Assembly: GCF_001886615.1 (NCBI RefSeq) | Contig: NZ_CP018139.1 | Coordinates: 2,418,001-2,482,000 of the forward strand | Source: Halomonas aestuarii | GTDB taxonomy: Bacteria; Pseudomonadota; Gammaproteobacteria; Pseudomonadales; Halomonadaceae | Reading direction: 5' to 3' | Length of the DNA stretch: 64,000 nt | Shown: in pieces, positions 16,715 to 24,168 of the stretch | Layout of the letters: each line of letters starts with the position of its first letter | How positions within the stretch are numbered: the stretch's first letter is position 1 | Position numbers and translations under genes: made by a program | Notes under the pieces: generated by a model | Databases searched by the model: none | Told to the model about the DNA's origin: nothing | What the model saw: the letters and a program-made list of their open reading frames with translations, nothing else

Positions 16715-18637
16715 ATGAGCATCTTCGATCATGTGCAGAACCGCTTCGCTCGCGTCCAGCAGGAAGAGATGAGCCTGCAGGAGTACCTGGAACTCTGCCG
16801 CGGGGAGCCGGTGGCCTACGCCACGGCCGCCGAGCGGATGCTGGAGGCCATCGGCGCACCCGAGGTGATCGATACCGCGAAGGATCCGCGCCTGTCCCGC
16901 ATCTTCTCCAACAAGGTGATCCGCCGCTATCCGGCCTTCGCCGAGTTCTACGGCATGGAGGAGGCCATCGAGCAGATCGTCGCCTACTTCCGTCATGCCG
17001 CCCAGGGGCTCGAGGAGCGCAAGCAGATCCTCTACCTGCTGGGGCCGGTGGGGGGCGGCAAGTCGTCGCTTGCCGAGCGCCTGAAGCTGCTGATGGAGAA
17101 GGTGCCCTTCTATGCCATCAAGGATTCTCCGGTCTACGAGTCGCCGCTCGGTCTGTTCTCCCCGGAGGAGGACGGCGAGCTCCTGGAGAAGGAGTACGGC
17201 ATCCCCCAGCGCTACCTGAGGAGCGTGATGTCGCCCTGGGCCGCCAAGCGCCTCAAGGAGTACGGCGGCGACATCTCGCAGTTCCGGGTGGTGCGTCTCT
17301 ATCCCTCGCGACTCAACCAGGTGGCCATCTCCAAGACCGAGCCCGGCGACGAGAACAACCAGGACATCTCCTCGCTGGTCGGCAAGGTGGATATCCGCCA
17401 GCTCGAGCTCTACTCCCAGGATGACCCCGATGCCTACAGCTTCTCCGGTGGGCTGTGCCGGGCCAACCAGGGGCTCATGGAGTTCGTCGAGATGTTCAAG
17501 GCGCCGATCAAGGTACTGCATCCGCTGCTGACGGCGACCCAGGAGGGCAACTACAACCCCACCGAGGGCATGGGCGCGATCCCCTTCGACGGGGTGGTGC
17601 TGGCCCACTCCAACGAGAGCGAATGGCAGACCTTCCGCAACAACCGCAACAACGAGGCCTTCCTCGACCGCGTGTACATGGTCAAGGTGCCCTACTGCCT
17701 GCGCGTCACCGAGGAGATCAACATCTACAAGAAACTCCTCGAGCACTCCTCGCTGGCCGAGGCGCCCTGTGCACCGGATACCCTGCGCATGCTGGCGCAG
17801 TTCACGGTGCTCTCGCGGCTCAAGGAGCCCGAGAACTCCAGCATCTACTCCAAGATGCGCGTCTACGACGGCGAGAACCTCAAGGATACCGATCCCAAGG
17901 CCAAGTCGATCCAGGAGTATCGCGACAGCGCCGGGGTCGACGAGGGCATGGAGGGGCTGTCGACACGTTTCGCCTTCAAGATCCTCTCCAAGGTGTTCAA
18001 CTTCGACAACCACGAGGTGGCGGCGAACCCGGTCCACCTGCTCTACGTCCTCGAACAGCGCCTTGAGCAGGAACAGCTGCCCCGGGAGACCTTCGAGCGC
18101 TACCTGCGCTTCATCAAGGAGTTCCTGGCGCCGCGCTATGTCGACTTCATCGGCAAGGAGATCCAGACGGCCTACCTCGAGTCCTACTCGGAATACGGCC
18201 AGAACATCTTCGACCGCTACGTCACCTATGCCGATTTCTGGATCCAGGACCAGGAGTTCCGCGATCCCGAGACCGGCGAGTTCCTCGACCGCCAGGCCCT
18301 CAACGAGGAACTGGAGAAGATCGAGAAGCCGGCCGGCATCTCCAACCCCAAGGACTTCCGTCACGAGGTGGTCAACTTCGTGCTGCGGGCCCGTGCCCAG
18401 AACAACGGCATGAACCCCAGCTGGCAGTCCTACGAGAAGCTCCGGGGGGTGATCGAGCACAAGATGTTCGCCAACACCGAGGAGCTGCTGCCGGTGATCT
18501 CCTTCAACGCCAAGGCCTCGACGTCGGACCAGAAGAAGCACGAGGACTTCGTGGCCCGGATGGTCGACCGCGGCTACACCGAGAAGCAGGTACGCCTGCT
18601 CTCCGAGTGGTATCTGCGAGTGCGCAAGTCGCAGTAG
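16715..18637 (+). CDS. prkA: PrkA family serine protein kinase (YeaG)
   Basis: The 640-residue protein has an N-terminal AAA+-like PrkA domain with Walker A GPVGGGKSS near residue 112 and a C-terminal kinase-like domain. It matches E. coli YeaG (644). YeaG-type kinases act in stationary phase and nitrogen starvation; the targets are poorly known. The ATG at 16715 follows a near-perfect TAAGGAGG. The downstream genes yeaH and spoVR follow after 15 and 19 bases, forming the widespread prkA-yeaH-spoVR stress operon. Confidence 0.95.
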   Translation: MSIFDHVQNRFARVQQEEMSLQEYLELCRGEPVAYATAAERMLEAIGAPEVIDTAKDPRLSRIFSNKVIRRYPAFAEFYGMEEAIEQIVAYFRHAAQGLEERKQILYLLGPVGGGKSSLAERLKLLMEKVPFYAIKDSPVYESPLGLFSPEEDGELLEKEYGIPQRYLRSVMSPWAAKRLKEYGGDISQFRVVRLYPSRLNQVAISKTEPGDENNQDISSLVGKVDIRQLELYSQDDPDAYSFSGGLCRANQGLMEFVEMFKAPIKVLHPLLTATQEGNYNPTEGMGAIPFDGVVLAHSNESEWQTFRNNRNNEAFLDRVYMVKVPYCLRVTEEINIYKKLLEHSSLAEAPCAPDTLRMLAQFTVLSRLKEPENSSIYSKMRVYDGENLKDTDPKAKSIQEYRDSAGVDEGMEGLSTRFAFKILSKVFNFDNHEVAANPVHLLYVLEQRLEQEQLPRETFERYLRFIKEFLAPRYVDFIGKEIQTAYLESYSEYGQNIFDRYVTYADFWIQDQEFRDPETGEFLDRQALNEELEKIEKPAGISNPKDFRHEVVNFVLRARAQNNGMNPSWQSYEKLRGVIEHKMFANTEELLPVISFNAKASTSDQKKHEDFVARMVDRGYTEKQVRLLSEWYLRVRKSQ

Positions 18638-18652
18638 CCTGAGGAGGTCGCC

Positions 18653-19936
18653 ATGACCTATTTCATCGATCGACGAGCCAATGCCAAGCACAAGAGCGCG
18701 GTCAACCGGCAGCGCTTCCTCGACCGCTACCGTACCCACATCAAGCGGTCGGTCGAGGAGGCGGTGAACCGCCGCTCGATCACCGACATGGAGCGGGGCG
18801 AGAAGGTCTCGATCCCCTCCCGGGACATCTCCGAGCCGGTCTTCCAGCACGGCCCGGGGGGCAAGCGCGCCATCGTGGCGCCGGGCAACAAGGAGTTCGT
18901 CGAGGGGGACCGGCTGCGCCGCCCCGGCGGCGGGGGCGGGGGGGACGGTGCCGGGGAGGGCGGTGCCTCCAACCAGGGCGAGGGCATGGACGAGTTCGCC
19001 TTCACCCTCTCCCGCGAGGAGTTCCTCGACTTCGTCTTCGACGGCCTAGAGCTGCCCCACCTGGAGCGCAAGAACCTGGTGGACCTGGACGAGGTGCGCC
19101 AGGTGCGGGCCGGGGTCTCCCGGGACGGGACGCCGGCGCGCATCAACATCGTGCGCTCCATGCGCGAGGCCCAGGCCCGGCGCATCGCCATGCGCGCCCC
19201 GATCCGCCGGGCCCTGCGCGAGGCCAGGGAGGCGTTGGCCGAGGAGGAGCGCAAGGACCCGGTGCTGCGCAACCCCGCCCGCATCGCCGAGCTCAAGGCG
19301 GAGGTCGAGCGGCTGGAGAAGCGCCTCGAGGCGGTCCCCTTCATCGACACCTACGACCTGCGCTACAACAACCTGATCGACCAGCCCCAGCCCTCCAGCA
19401 AGGCGGTGATGTTCTGCGTGATGGATGTCTCGGGCTCCATGACCCAGGCCCACAAGGACATCGCCAAGCGCTTCTTCCTGCTGCTCTACCTCTTCCTGGA
19501 GCGCAACTACGAGAAAGTCGAGCTGGTCTTCGTGCGCCACCACACCGCCGCCAAGGAGGTCGACGAGGAAGAGTTCTTCTACTCCCGGGAGACCGGCGGC
19601 ACCATCGTCTCCAGCGCCCTGACCCTGGTCGACGAGATCATCGAGGCGCGCTATCCCCCCGGGCAGTGGAACCTCTACGTGGCCCAGGCCTCGGACGGGG
19701 ACAACTGGGACGACGACTCCGTCGCCTGCCGGGAACTGCTCGTCGATCGCCTGATGCCGCGGCTGCAGTACTTCACCTACGTGGAGATCACCCCCCATGC
19801 GCACCAGGCGCTGTGGGAGGAATACGAGCGGGTGGAGGCCGAGTACGACACGCGCTTCGCCATGCGCCAGATCGTCGAGGCCGCGGACATCTATCCGGTC
19901 TTCCGCGAGCTGTTCAAGCGCCGAGTCGCCGTCTGA
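18653..19936 (+). CDS. yeaH: YeaH/YhbH family protein (DUF444), von Willebrand A-like
   Basis: A 427-residue DUF444 protein. The N-terminal half is charged and carries a glycine-rich linker near residues 91-102. The C-terminal half holds a vWA fold with the MIDAS motif DVSGSM near residue 258. It is the constant partner of PrkA and SpoVR and may be a kinase partner or substrate. It has its own GAGGAGGTCGCC ribosome site region ahead of ATG 18653. Confidence 0.93.
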   Translation: MTYFIDRRANAKHKSAVNRQRFLDRYRTHIKRSVEEAVNRRSITDMERGEKVSIPSRDISEPVFQHGPGGKRAIVAPGNKEFVEGDRLRRPGGGGGGDGAGEGGASNQGEGMDEFAFTLSREEFLDFVFDGLELPHLERKNLVDLDEVRQVRAGVSRDGTPARINIVRSMREAQARRIAMRAPIRRALREAREALAEEERKDPVLRNPARIAELKAEVERLEKRLEAVPFIDTYDLRYNNLIDQPQPSSKAVMFCVMDVSGSMTQAHKDIAKRFFLLLYLFLERNYEKVELVFVRHHTAAKEVDEEEFFYSRETGGTIVSSALTLVDEIIEARYPPGQWNLYVAQASDGDNWDDDSVACRELLVDRLMPRLQYFTYVEITPHAHQALWEEYERVEAEYDTRFAMRQIVEAADIYPVFRELFKRRVAV

Positions 19937-19955
19937 GGCGGCCTGAGGAGGCAGC

Positions 19956-21506
19956 ATGACCCGACGACAGCCCATCGCCACCGGCTCCGACTGGAACTTC
20001 GAGATCCTCGATGCCTTCGAGGGCGAGATCGCTCGCCTGGCCGACGAGTATCGCCTGGACACCTACCCCAACCAGATCGAGGTCATCACCACCGAGCAGA
20101 TGATGGACGCCTATGCCAGCGTCGGCATGCCGGTGGGCTATCACCACTGGTCCTTCGGCAAGCAGTTCCTGGCCGTGGAGCAGGCCTATCGCCGCGGCCA
20201 GATGGGGCTCGCCTACGAGCTCGTCATCAACTCCGACCCCTGCATCGCCTACCTGATGGAGGAGAACACCCTGATGATGCAGGTGCTGGTCATGGCCCAC
20301 GCCTGCTATGGCCACAACTCCTTCTTCAAGGGCAACTACCTGTTCCGCACCTGGACGGACGCCTCCTCCATCGTCGATTACCTGGTGTTTGCCCGGAAAT
20401 ACATCAGCGAGTGCGAGGAGCGCCACGGCGTGGAGGCGGTGGAGCAGTTGCTGGATGCCTGCCACGCCCTGCAGAACTACGGGGTCGACCGCTACAAGCG
20501 GCCCTCGCCGGTCTCCGCGGCGGAGGAGGCGCGCCGTCAGAAAGAGCGCGAGGCGCACCTGCAGGCCCAGGTCAACACCCTGTGGCGGACCATCCCGGGC
20601 CAGCCCCGCGGCGATGCCCTGCCCGGCATGGCCGACGAGGAGGATCCGCTTGGCCTGCACGAGGGTGGGCGCTATCCCCCCGAGCCCCAGGAGAACCTGC
20701 TCTACTTCATCGAGAAGAACGCGCCGCTGCTGGCCCCCTGGCAGCGGGAGGTGGTGCGCATCGTGCGCAAGCTGGCGCAGTATTTCTATCCCCAGCGCCA
20801 GACCCAGGTGATGAACGAGGGCTGGGCCTGCTTCTGGCACTACACCCTGATGAACCGCCTCTACGAGGAGGGCCTGGTGGACGAGGGGCTGATGCTGGAG
20901 TTCCTGCAGTCCCACACCTCGGTGGTGCAGCAGCCGGCCTTCGACAGCCCCTACTTCAGCGGCATCAACCCCTACGCGCTGGGCTTCGCCATCTTCACCG
21001 ACCTCAAGCGTATCTGTGAGGCCCCGACCCAGGAGGATCGCGAGTGGTTCCCCGACACGGCCGGCAGCGACTGGCGGGAGACCCTGGAGTTCGCGATGCG
21101 CAACTTCAAGGACGAGTCCTTCATCCAGCAGTTCCTCTCGCCCAAGGTGATGCGCGACCTCAAGCTGTTCATGGTTGTCGACGATGACCAGGAGGAGATG
21201 CTGGAGGTATCAGCGATCCATGACGAGCGGGGCTATCGTCGCATCCGCGACGCGCTGGCCACCCAGTACGCCCTGGCCGTGCGCGAGCCAAACATCCAGG
21301 TCTATTCGGCCGACATCCGCGGGGATCGTTCGCTGACCCTGCGCCACGTCCAGGACGGTCGCCGGCCGCTGGCCCGCAGCGTCTACCCCGTGATTCGCCA
21401 CCTCCACCAGCTGTGGGGCTTCCCGGTGAGGCTGGAGTCGGTGGAGAACGACGAGGTGGTCCGCCGCTATCACTGGCCTCTGGCCGAGGAGGAGCGGCGC
21501 GACTGA
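19956..21506 (+). CDS. SpoVR family protein (YcgB-like)
   Basis: A 516-residue SpoVR-family protein. It starts with DWNFEILDAFEGEIARLADEY-type sequence and contains the histidine-rich segments GYHHWSFGKQF, HACYGHNSFFKGN and NEGWACFWHY that mark the family. SpoVR of Bacillus affects spore cortex formation; in non-sporing gammaproteobacteria (YcgB) the biochemical role is unknown. Third gene of the prkA cluster, preceded by GAGGAGG, and ended by a strong hairpin. Confidence 0.93.
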   Translation: MTRRQPIATGSDWNFEILDAFEGEIARLADEYRLDTYPNQIEVITTEQMMDAYASVGMPVGYHHWSFGKQFLAVEQAYRRGQMGLAYELVINSDPCIAYLMEENTLMMQVLVMAHACYGHNSFFKGNYLFRTWTDASSIVDYLVFARKYISECEERHGVEAVEQLLDACHALQNYGVDRYKRPSPVSAAEEARRQKEREAHLQAQVNTLWRTIPGQPRGDALPGMADEEDPLGLHEGGRYPPEPQENLLYFIEKNAPLLAPWQREVVRIVRKLAQYFYPQRQTQVMNEGWACFWHYTLMNRLYEEGLVDEGLMLEFLQSHTSVVQQPAFDSPYFSGINPYALGFAIFTDLKRICEAPTQEDREWFPDTAGSDWRETLEFAMRNFKDESFIQQFLSPKVMRDLKLFMVVDDDQEEMLEVSAIHDERGYRRIRDALATQYALAVREPNIQVYSADIRGDRSLTLRHVQDGRRPLARSVYPVIRHLHQLWGFPVRLESVENDEVVRRYHWPLAEEERRD

Positions 21507-21549
21507 CGGCCCCGAACGAACGGTTCAGCAAACAGGGTTCAGCAATAAG

Positions 21550-21578
21550 AAGACCCGCGCCATGATGGCGCGGGTCTT
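21550..21578. terminator. Bidirectional terminator between spoVR and the HiPIP gene
   Basis: A 13-bp perfect stem (AAGACCCGCGCCA, loop TGA, TGGCGCGGGTCTT) in the gap between convergent genes. T-rich sequence follows on the + strand (GGGTTTG) and on the minus strand (CTTATTG). Confidence 0.85.
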
Positions 21579-21598
21579 GGGTTTGTACTGGCGGCGTG

Positions 21599-21913
21599 TC
21601 AGGCCTTGGCCGTCCAGGACTGGCACCAGCCGCCCGGCTCGACGCTGTTCTGCGGGAACAGCTGGCAGCCCTGGCTGTCCGCCTGGTAGAACATGCAGTT
21701 CTGGCAGTGTTCGCCTTCCTCGTAGGCCGGGTGGTCGCTCGCCTCGCTGGCGACCTTGACGTAGTTGAGGGCCTTGGCCTGCTCGGCGCTCGGGTCCAGG
21801 GGCGGGAGGTCCTGGGCGAAGGCGCGCTTCGACAGGATGCCGGCACCCAGGGGCAGGGCGGCAAGGCCCAGCAGGCTGTTGCGCATGAAGTCACGACGGT
21901 TGTGGTCGGCCAT
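21599..21913 (-). CDS. High-potential iron-sulfur protein (HiPIP), Tat-exported
   Basis: The 104-residue precursor has a twin-arginine signal (NRRDFMRNSLLGLAALPLG, cleavage near AFA33). The mature domain of about 70 residues carries C70, C73, C83 and C97 in the HiPIP spacing, with the terminal GGWCQSW. It binds one [4Fe-4S] cluster and carries electrons in the periplasm. HiPIPs are abundant in halophilic gammaproteobacteria and can feed terminal oxidases, so it may work with the cbb3 oxidase; that link is inference. The ATG at 21913 has AAGGAGAG six bases upstream. Confidence 0.95.
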   Translation of the reverse strand: MADHNRRDFMRNSLLGLAALPLGAGILSKRAFAQDLPPLDPSAEQAKALNYVKVASEASDHPAYEEGEHCQNCMFYQADSQGCQLFPQNSVEPGGWCQSWTAKA

Positions 21914-22247
21914 GGTCTCTCCTTGTCATCACGGTAGGGATGAAGTCTCGGCGGGACATGCTTGGTGTCCGCTCTGCTTTCCTGATCTTTATGGCGGTGG
22001 TCGGTCCACCCCATGTTCCGACAGGCGTTTCCCCGCGGAGTTCGTTCCATGGTAGCCAAGTGGTCCGGGCATCGCGAACCGCCAGGCAGCCGTGCGGCAA
22101 TCCGCCGCGTGACCCGGGCGCCGCCGGAGTGCGCCCGGCCGATGGCGGTACAGCGTCCCCCCTGGCGCTGCTATACTCGCCCAGCGGCGGCGACCGCCCG
22201 ACCGGAACGTGACGCGCGCGACAGCGCCTTGAGCAGGGAGAAGTCCG
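21914..22247. other. Divergent intergenic region, HiPIP / AsnC-domain gene
   Basis: This 334-base stretch has no supported gene. It should hold the HiPIP promoter (minus) and, on the plus strand, a clear −10 TATACT at 22172-22177. That −10 has no good −35 partner and lies about 70 bases before the AsnC-domain gene. No regulator site was recognised. Confidence 0.5.
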
Positions 22248-22523
22248 ATGCAGAATGCCGTGATTCTGATCAATACCGACAAGGGCCAGGTGAAGGCCGT
22301 GGCCGAGCGGCTGGCCGACGTCGAGGGAATCAGCGAGGTCTACTCCACCTGTGGCCGCTACGACCTCGTGGCCATCGCGCGTACCCGCGATTTCGAGAGC
22401 CTCGCGGAGCTGGTCACCGGGCGACTCAATGCCGTCGAGGGCATCCGTGACACCGAGACCCTCAATGCCATGCAGGTGCACTCCCGCCATGACCTCGAGA
22501 CCATGTTCTCGCTGGGCTGGTGA
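22248..22523 (+). CDS. Stand-alone Lrp/AsnC effector-binding (RAM) domain protein
   Basis: A 91-residue protein consisting of a single alpha/beta RAM domain (VILINTDKGQVKAVAERLADVEGI...VYSTCGRYDLVAIARTRD). No helix-turn-helix is present. Such orphan domains form oligomers that bind amino acids or other small molecules and may modulate full-length Lrp/AsnC proteins. GGGAGAAG lies just upstream of the ATG. No function can be assigned beyond the fold. Confidence 0.88.
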   Translation: MQNAVILINTDKGQVKAVAERLADVEGISEVYSTCGRYDLVAIARTRDFESLAELVTGRLNAVEGIRDTETLNAMQVHSRHDLETMFSLGW

Positions 22524-22573
22524 GGGGAGCGGGCCCGTGGCCCGCGGGATGATCGGACAGGGACGGTTCTCAC

Positions 22574-23440
22574 ATGGCAGCAAGGCGAGCGCGCACCGGC
22601 CACCGCTGGCGGCATCGGGTCCGTCGAGTCGGCATCACGGCACTGTTCCTGGCGGTGGCGTCGGGGCTCTGGCACTTCCAGGAGCGCGAGCTCCGCGATG
22701 GCCTGAGCTGGCAGGGCGTCACCACCTGGGAGGAGCTCACGCCGCTGACCTTCCACCGTGTGCTGCGCAACGACGGTTTCCTGGCGGGCTGGTCCGACAT
22801 CCGCGTCAACCCGCTGTGGGTCAGCTACCTGCTGCAGCGGGTCGAGGATCCCTCGGCCGGGCCGCGCCCCGGCTTTCGTCGTGACTGGCGAGCCCTCTGG
22901 CCGATCTCGCCGGACAGCTATTTCGGCAGCGGCTACGACCGTGGCCATCTCGCGCCCAACTACGCGATCGCCGCGGTGCACGGTGCCGACGCCCAGCGCG
23001 ATACCTTCCTGATGAGCAACATGTCCCCCCAGCGACCGGACCTCAACCGGCGGCTCTGGCAGCGGCTAGAGGAGGTCGTGATGGACCACTTCGTGCCGCG
23101 CTTCGCCGCCCTCCAGGTGATCACCGGCCCGGTCTTCCCGGCGCGCTTCCGTGACAACGTGCTCAATCGGGTCGGGCTGGTGGAGGTGCCGGAGGCCTTC
23201 TACAAGATCCTGGTGGTGCCGGGGGAGAGCCCCCGGGCGCTGGCCTTCATCATGCCGCAGCGCGTCTCGGGCGACGAGCCGCTGGACGACTTCCTGGTGA
23301 GCATCGACGAGGTGGAGGCGCGTACCGGCCTGGACTTCTTTCCCCGGCTGTCCCGGGAGGCCGCCGAGGCGCTCGAGAGCGGGGTGAAGACCGCGGGCTG
23401 GGGCCTCGACGAGGTGGCCAGGCTGCCCGGGCGCTTCTGA
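22574..23440 (+). CDS. Membrane-anchored DNA/RNA non-specific endonuclease
   Basis: The 288-residue protein starts with a basic stretch and one hydrophobic helix (ITALFLAVASGLWHF). A beta-beta-alpha-metal nuclease domain follows, with DRGHLAPN near residue 119 whose His is the general base. SNMSPQRPDLNRRLW follows, whose Asn binds the metal. This is the NUC1/EndA layout with an N-terminal anchor, so the active domain should face the periplasm. Possible roles are degrading incoming or extracellular nucleic acid. It stands alone, with a terminator from the opposite strand beyond its end. Confidence 0.9.
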   Translation: MAARRARTGHRWRHRVRRVGITALFLAVASGLWHFQERELRDGLSWQGVTTWEELTPLTFHRVLRNDGFLAGWSDIRVNPLWVSYLLQRVEDPSAGPRPGFRRDWRALWPISPDSYFGSGYDRGHLAPNYAIAAVHGADAQRDTFLMSNMSPQRPDLNRRLWQRLEEVVMDHFVPRFAALQVITGPVFPARFRDNVLNRVGLVEVPEAFYKILVVPGESPRALAFIMPQRVSGDEPLDDFLVSIDEVEARTGLDFFPRLSREAAEALESGVKTAGWGLDEVARLPGRF

Positions 23441-23481
23441 ACGATGGTCGGTGCCGGCTGAGTCGGCAGGAGAGCAGGCAC

Positions 23482-23510
23482 AAAAAAACCGCGATCCAAT
23501 GTCGCGGTTT
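23482..23510 (-). terminator. Terminator of the tRNA-Leu cluster
   Basis: A 9-bp stem (AAACCGCGA/TCGCGGTTT). In minus-strand sense it is followed by a run of seven T. It ends the three-tRNA transcript and may also work for the convergent nuclease gene. Confidence 0.9.
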
Positions 23511-23552
23511 CCTGTCGGGCGTCGATGTGGCTCGTCTGCATGATGCGAGAAG

Positions 23553-23639
23553 TGGTGCCCAGGAGAGGACTTGAACCTCCACATCCGTAAGGATACTAGC
23601 ACCTGAAGCTAGCGCGTCTACCAATTCCGCCACCTGGGC
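23553..23639 (-). tRNA. tRNA-Leu (CAG), copy distal to promoter
   Basis: An 87-base class II tRNA with a long variable arm. Acceptor GCCCAGG/CCTGGGC, discriminator A and encoded CCA. Anticodon arm CTAGC-TTCAGGT-GCTAG gives CAG. The variable arm has an A-T closing pair where the other copies have G-C. Confidence 0.97.
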
Positions 23640-23680
23640 GCATCATGCGGTCGTCGTGTTCGGGCGCATCGCGTGAACGA

Positions 23681-23767
23681 TGGTGCCCAGGAGAGGACTT
23701 GAACCTCCACGTCCGTAAGGACACTAGCACCTGAAGCTAGCGCGTCTACCAATTCCGCCACCTGGGC
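23681..23767 (-). tRNA. tRNA-Leu (CAG), middle copy
   Basis: 87 bases, same as the distal copy except for paired substitutions in the variable arm (G-C in place of A-T). Acceptor GCCCAGG/CCTGGGC, CCA encoded. Confidence 0.97.
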
Positions 23768-23845
23768 GAACACGAGTGACTCGAGCTGACAAAGAGCGTG
23801 GGAGCGAACTCCCGGATATCCAGCCGTTGATCGACGGGATATCGA

Positions 23846-23932
23846 TGGTGCCCAGAAGAGGACTTGAACCTCCACGTCCGTAAGGACACTAGCACCTGAA
23901 GCTAGCGCGTCTACCAATTCCGCCATCTGGGC
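23846..23932 (-). tRNA. tRNA-Leu (CAG), promoter-proximal copy
   Basis: 87 bases. Acceptor pair 7-66 is A-T (GCCCAGA/TCTGGGC) where the other two have G-C. Anticodon CAG, CCA encoded. First in the transcript. Confidence 0.97.
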
Positions 23933-23943
23933 AGGCGAGGCGT

Positions 23944-23971
23944 ATGGTACCGGATTCGTTCGATGATGCAA
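23944..23971 (-). promoter_or_regulatory. Probable promoter of the tRNA-Leu cluster
   Basis: On the minus strand TTGCAT (23971-23966) and TACCAT (23949-23944) are 16 bases apart, directly upstream of the first tRNA-Leu. Moderate match. Confidence 0.5.
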
Positions 23972-24035
23972 GCGGGTCCGGGCCCGAAAGGCAGGATTTT
24001 TTGCCGGCCTTCGGGCGCCCGGGGCGCCCTGATGG

Positions 24036-24064
24036 TTGGGTGATGGGGTCGCCGGCGCTATACT
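24036..24064 (+). promoter_or_regulatory. Sigma70 promoter of rnr-rlmB
   Basis: TTGGGT (24036-24041) and TATACT (24059-24064) with a 17-base spacer, divergent from the tRNA-Leu promoter. It leaves a leader of about 98 bases before the rnr start. Confidence 0.65.
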
Positions 24065-24168
24065 GCGCGCATGACAACCTACCCGAAACGCCAGATGCCA
24101 TGCGCCGGACGCCGTCCCTGCGCCCTTTCGATCACGCCGCTACCGATGCCGCCAAGGATGCCCTCCGC

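Noticed and set aside
21891-21970. MSRRDFIPTV-like twin-arginine coding stretch just upstream of the HiPIP gene in another frame
   Set aside because: No ribosome site, no signal hydrophobic core, and it runs into the HiPIP gene out of frame. Likely coincidence.
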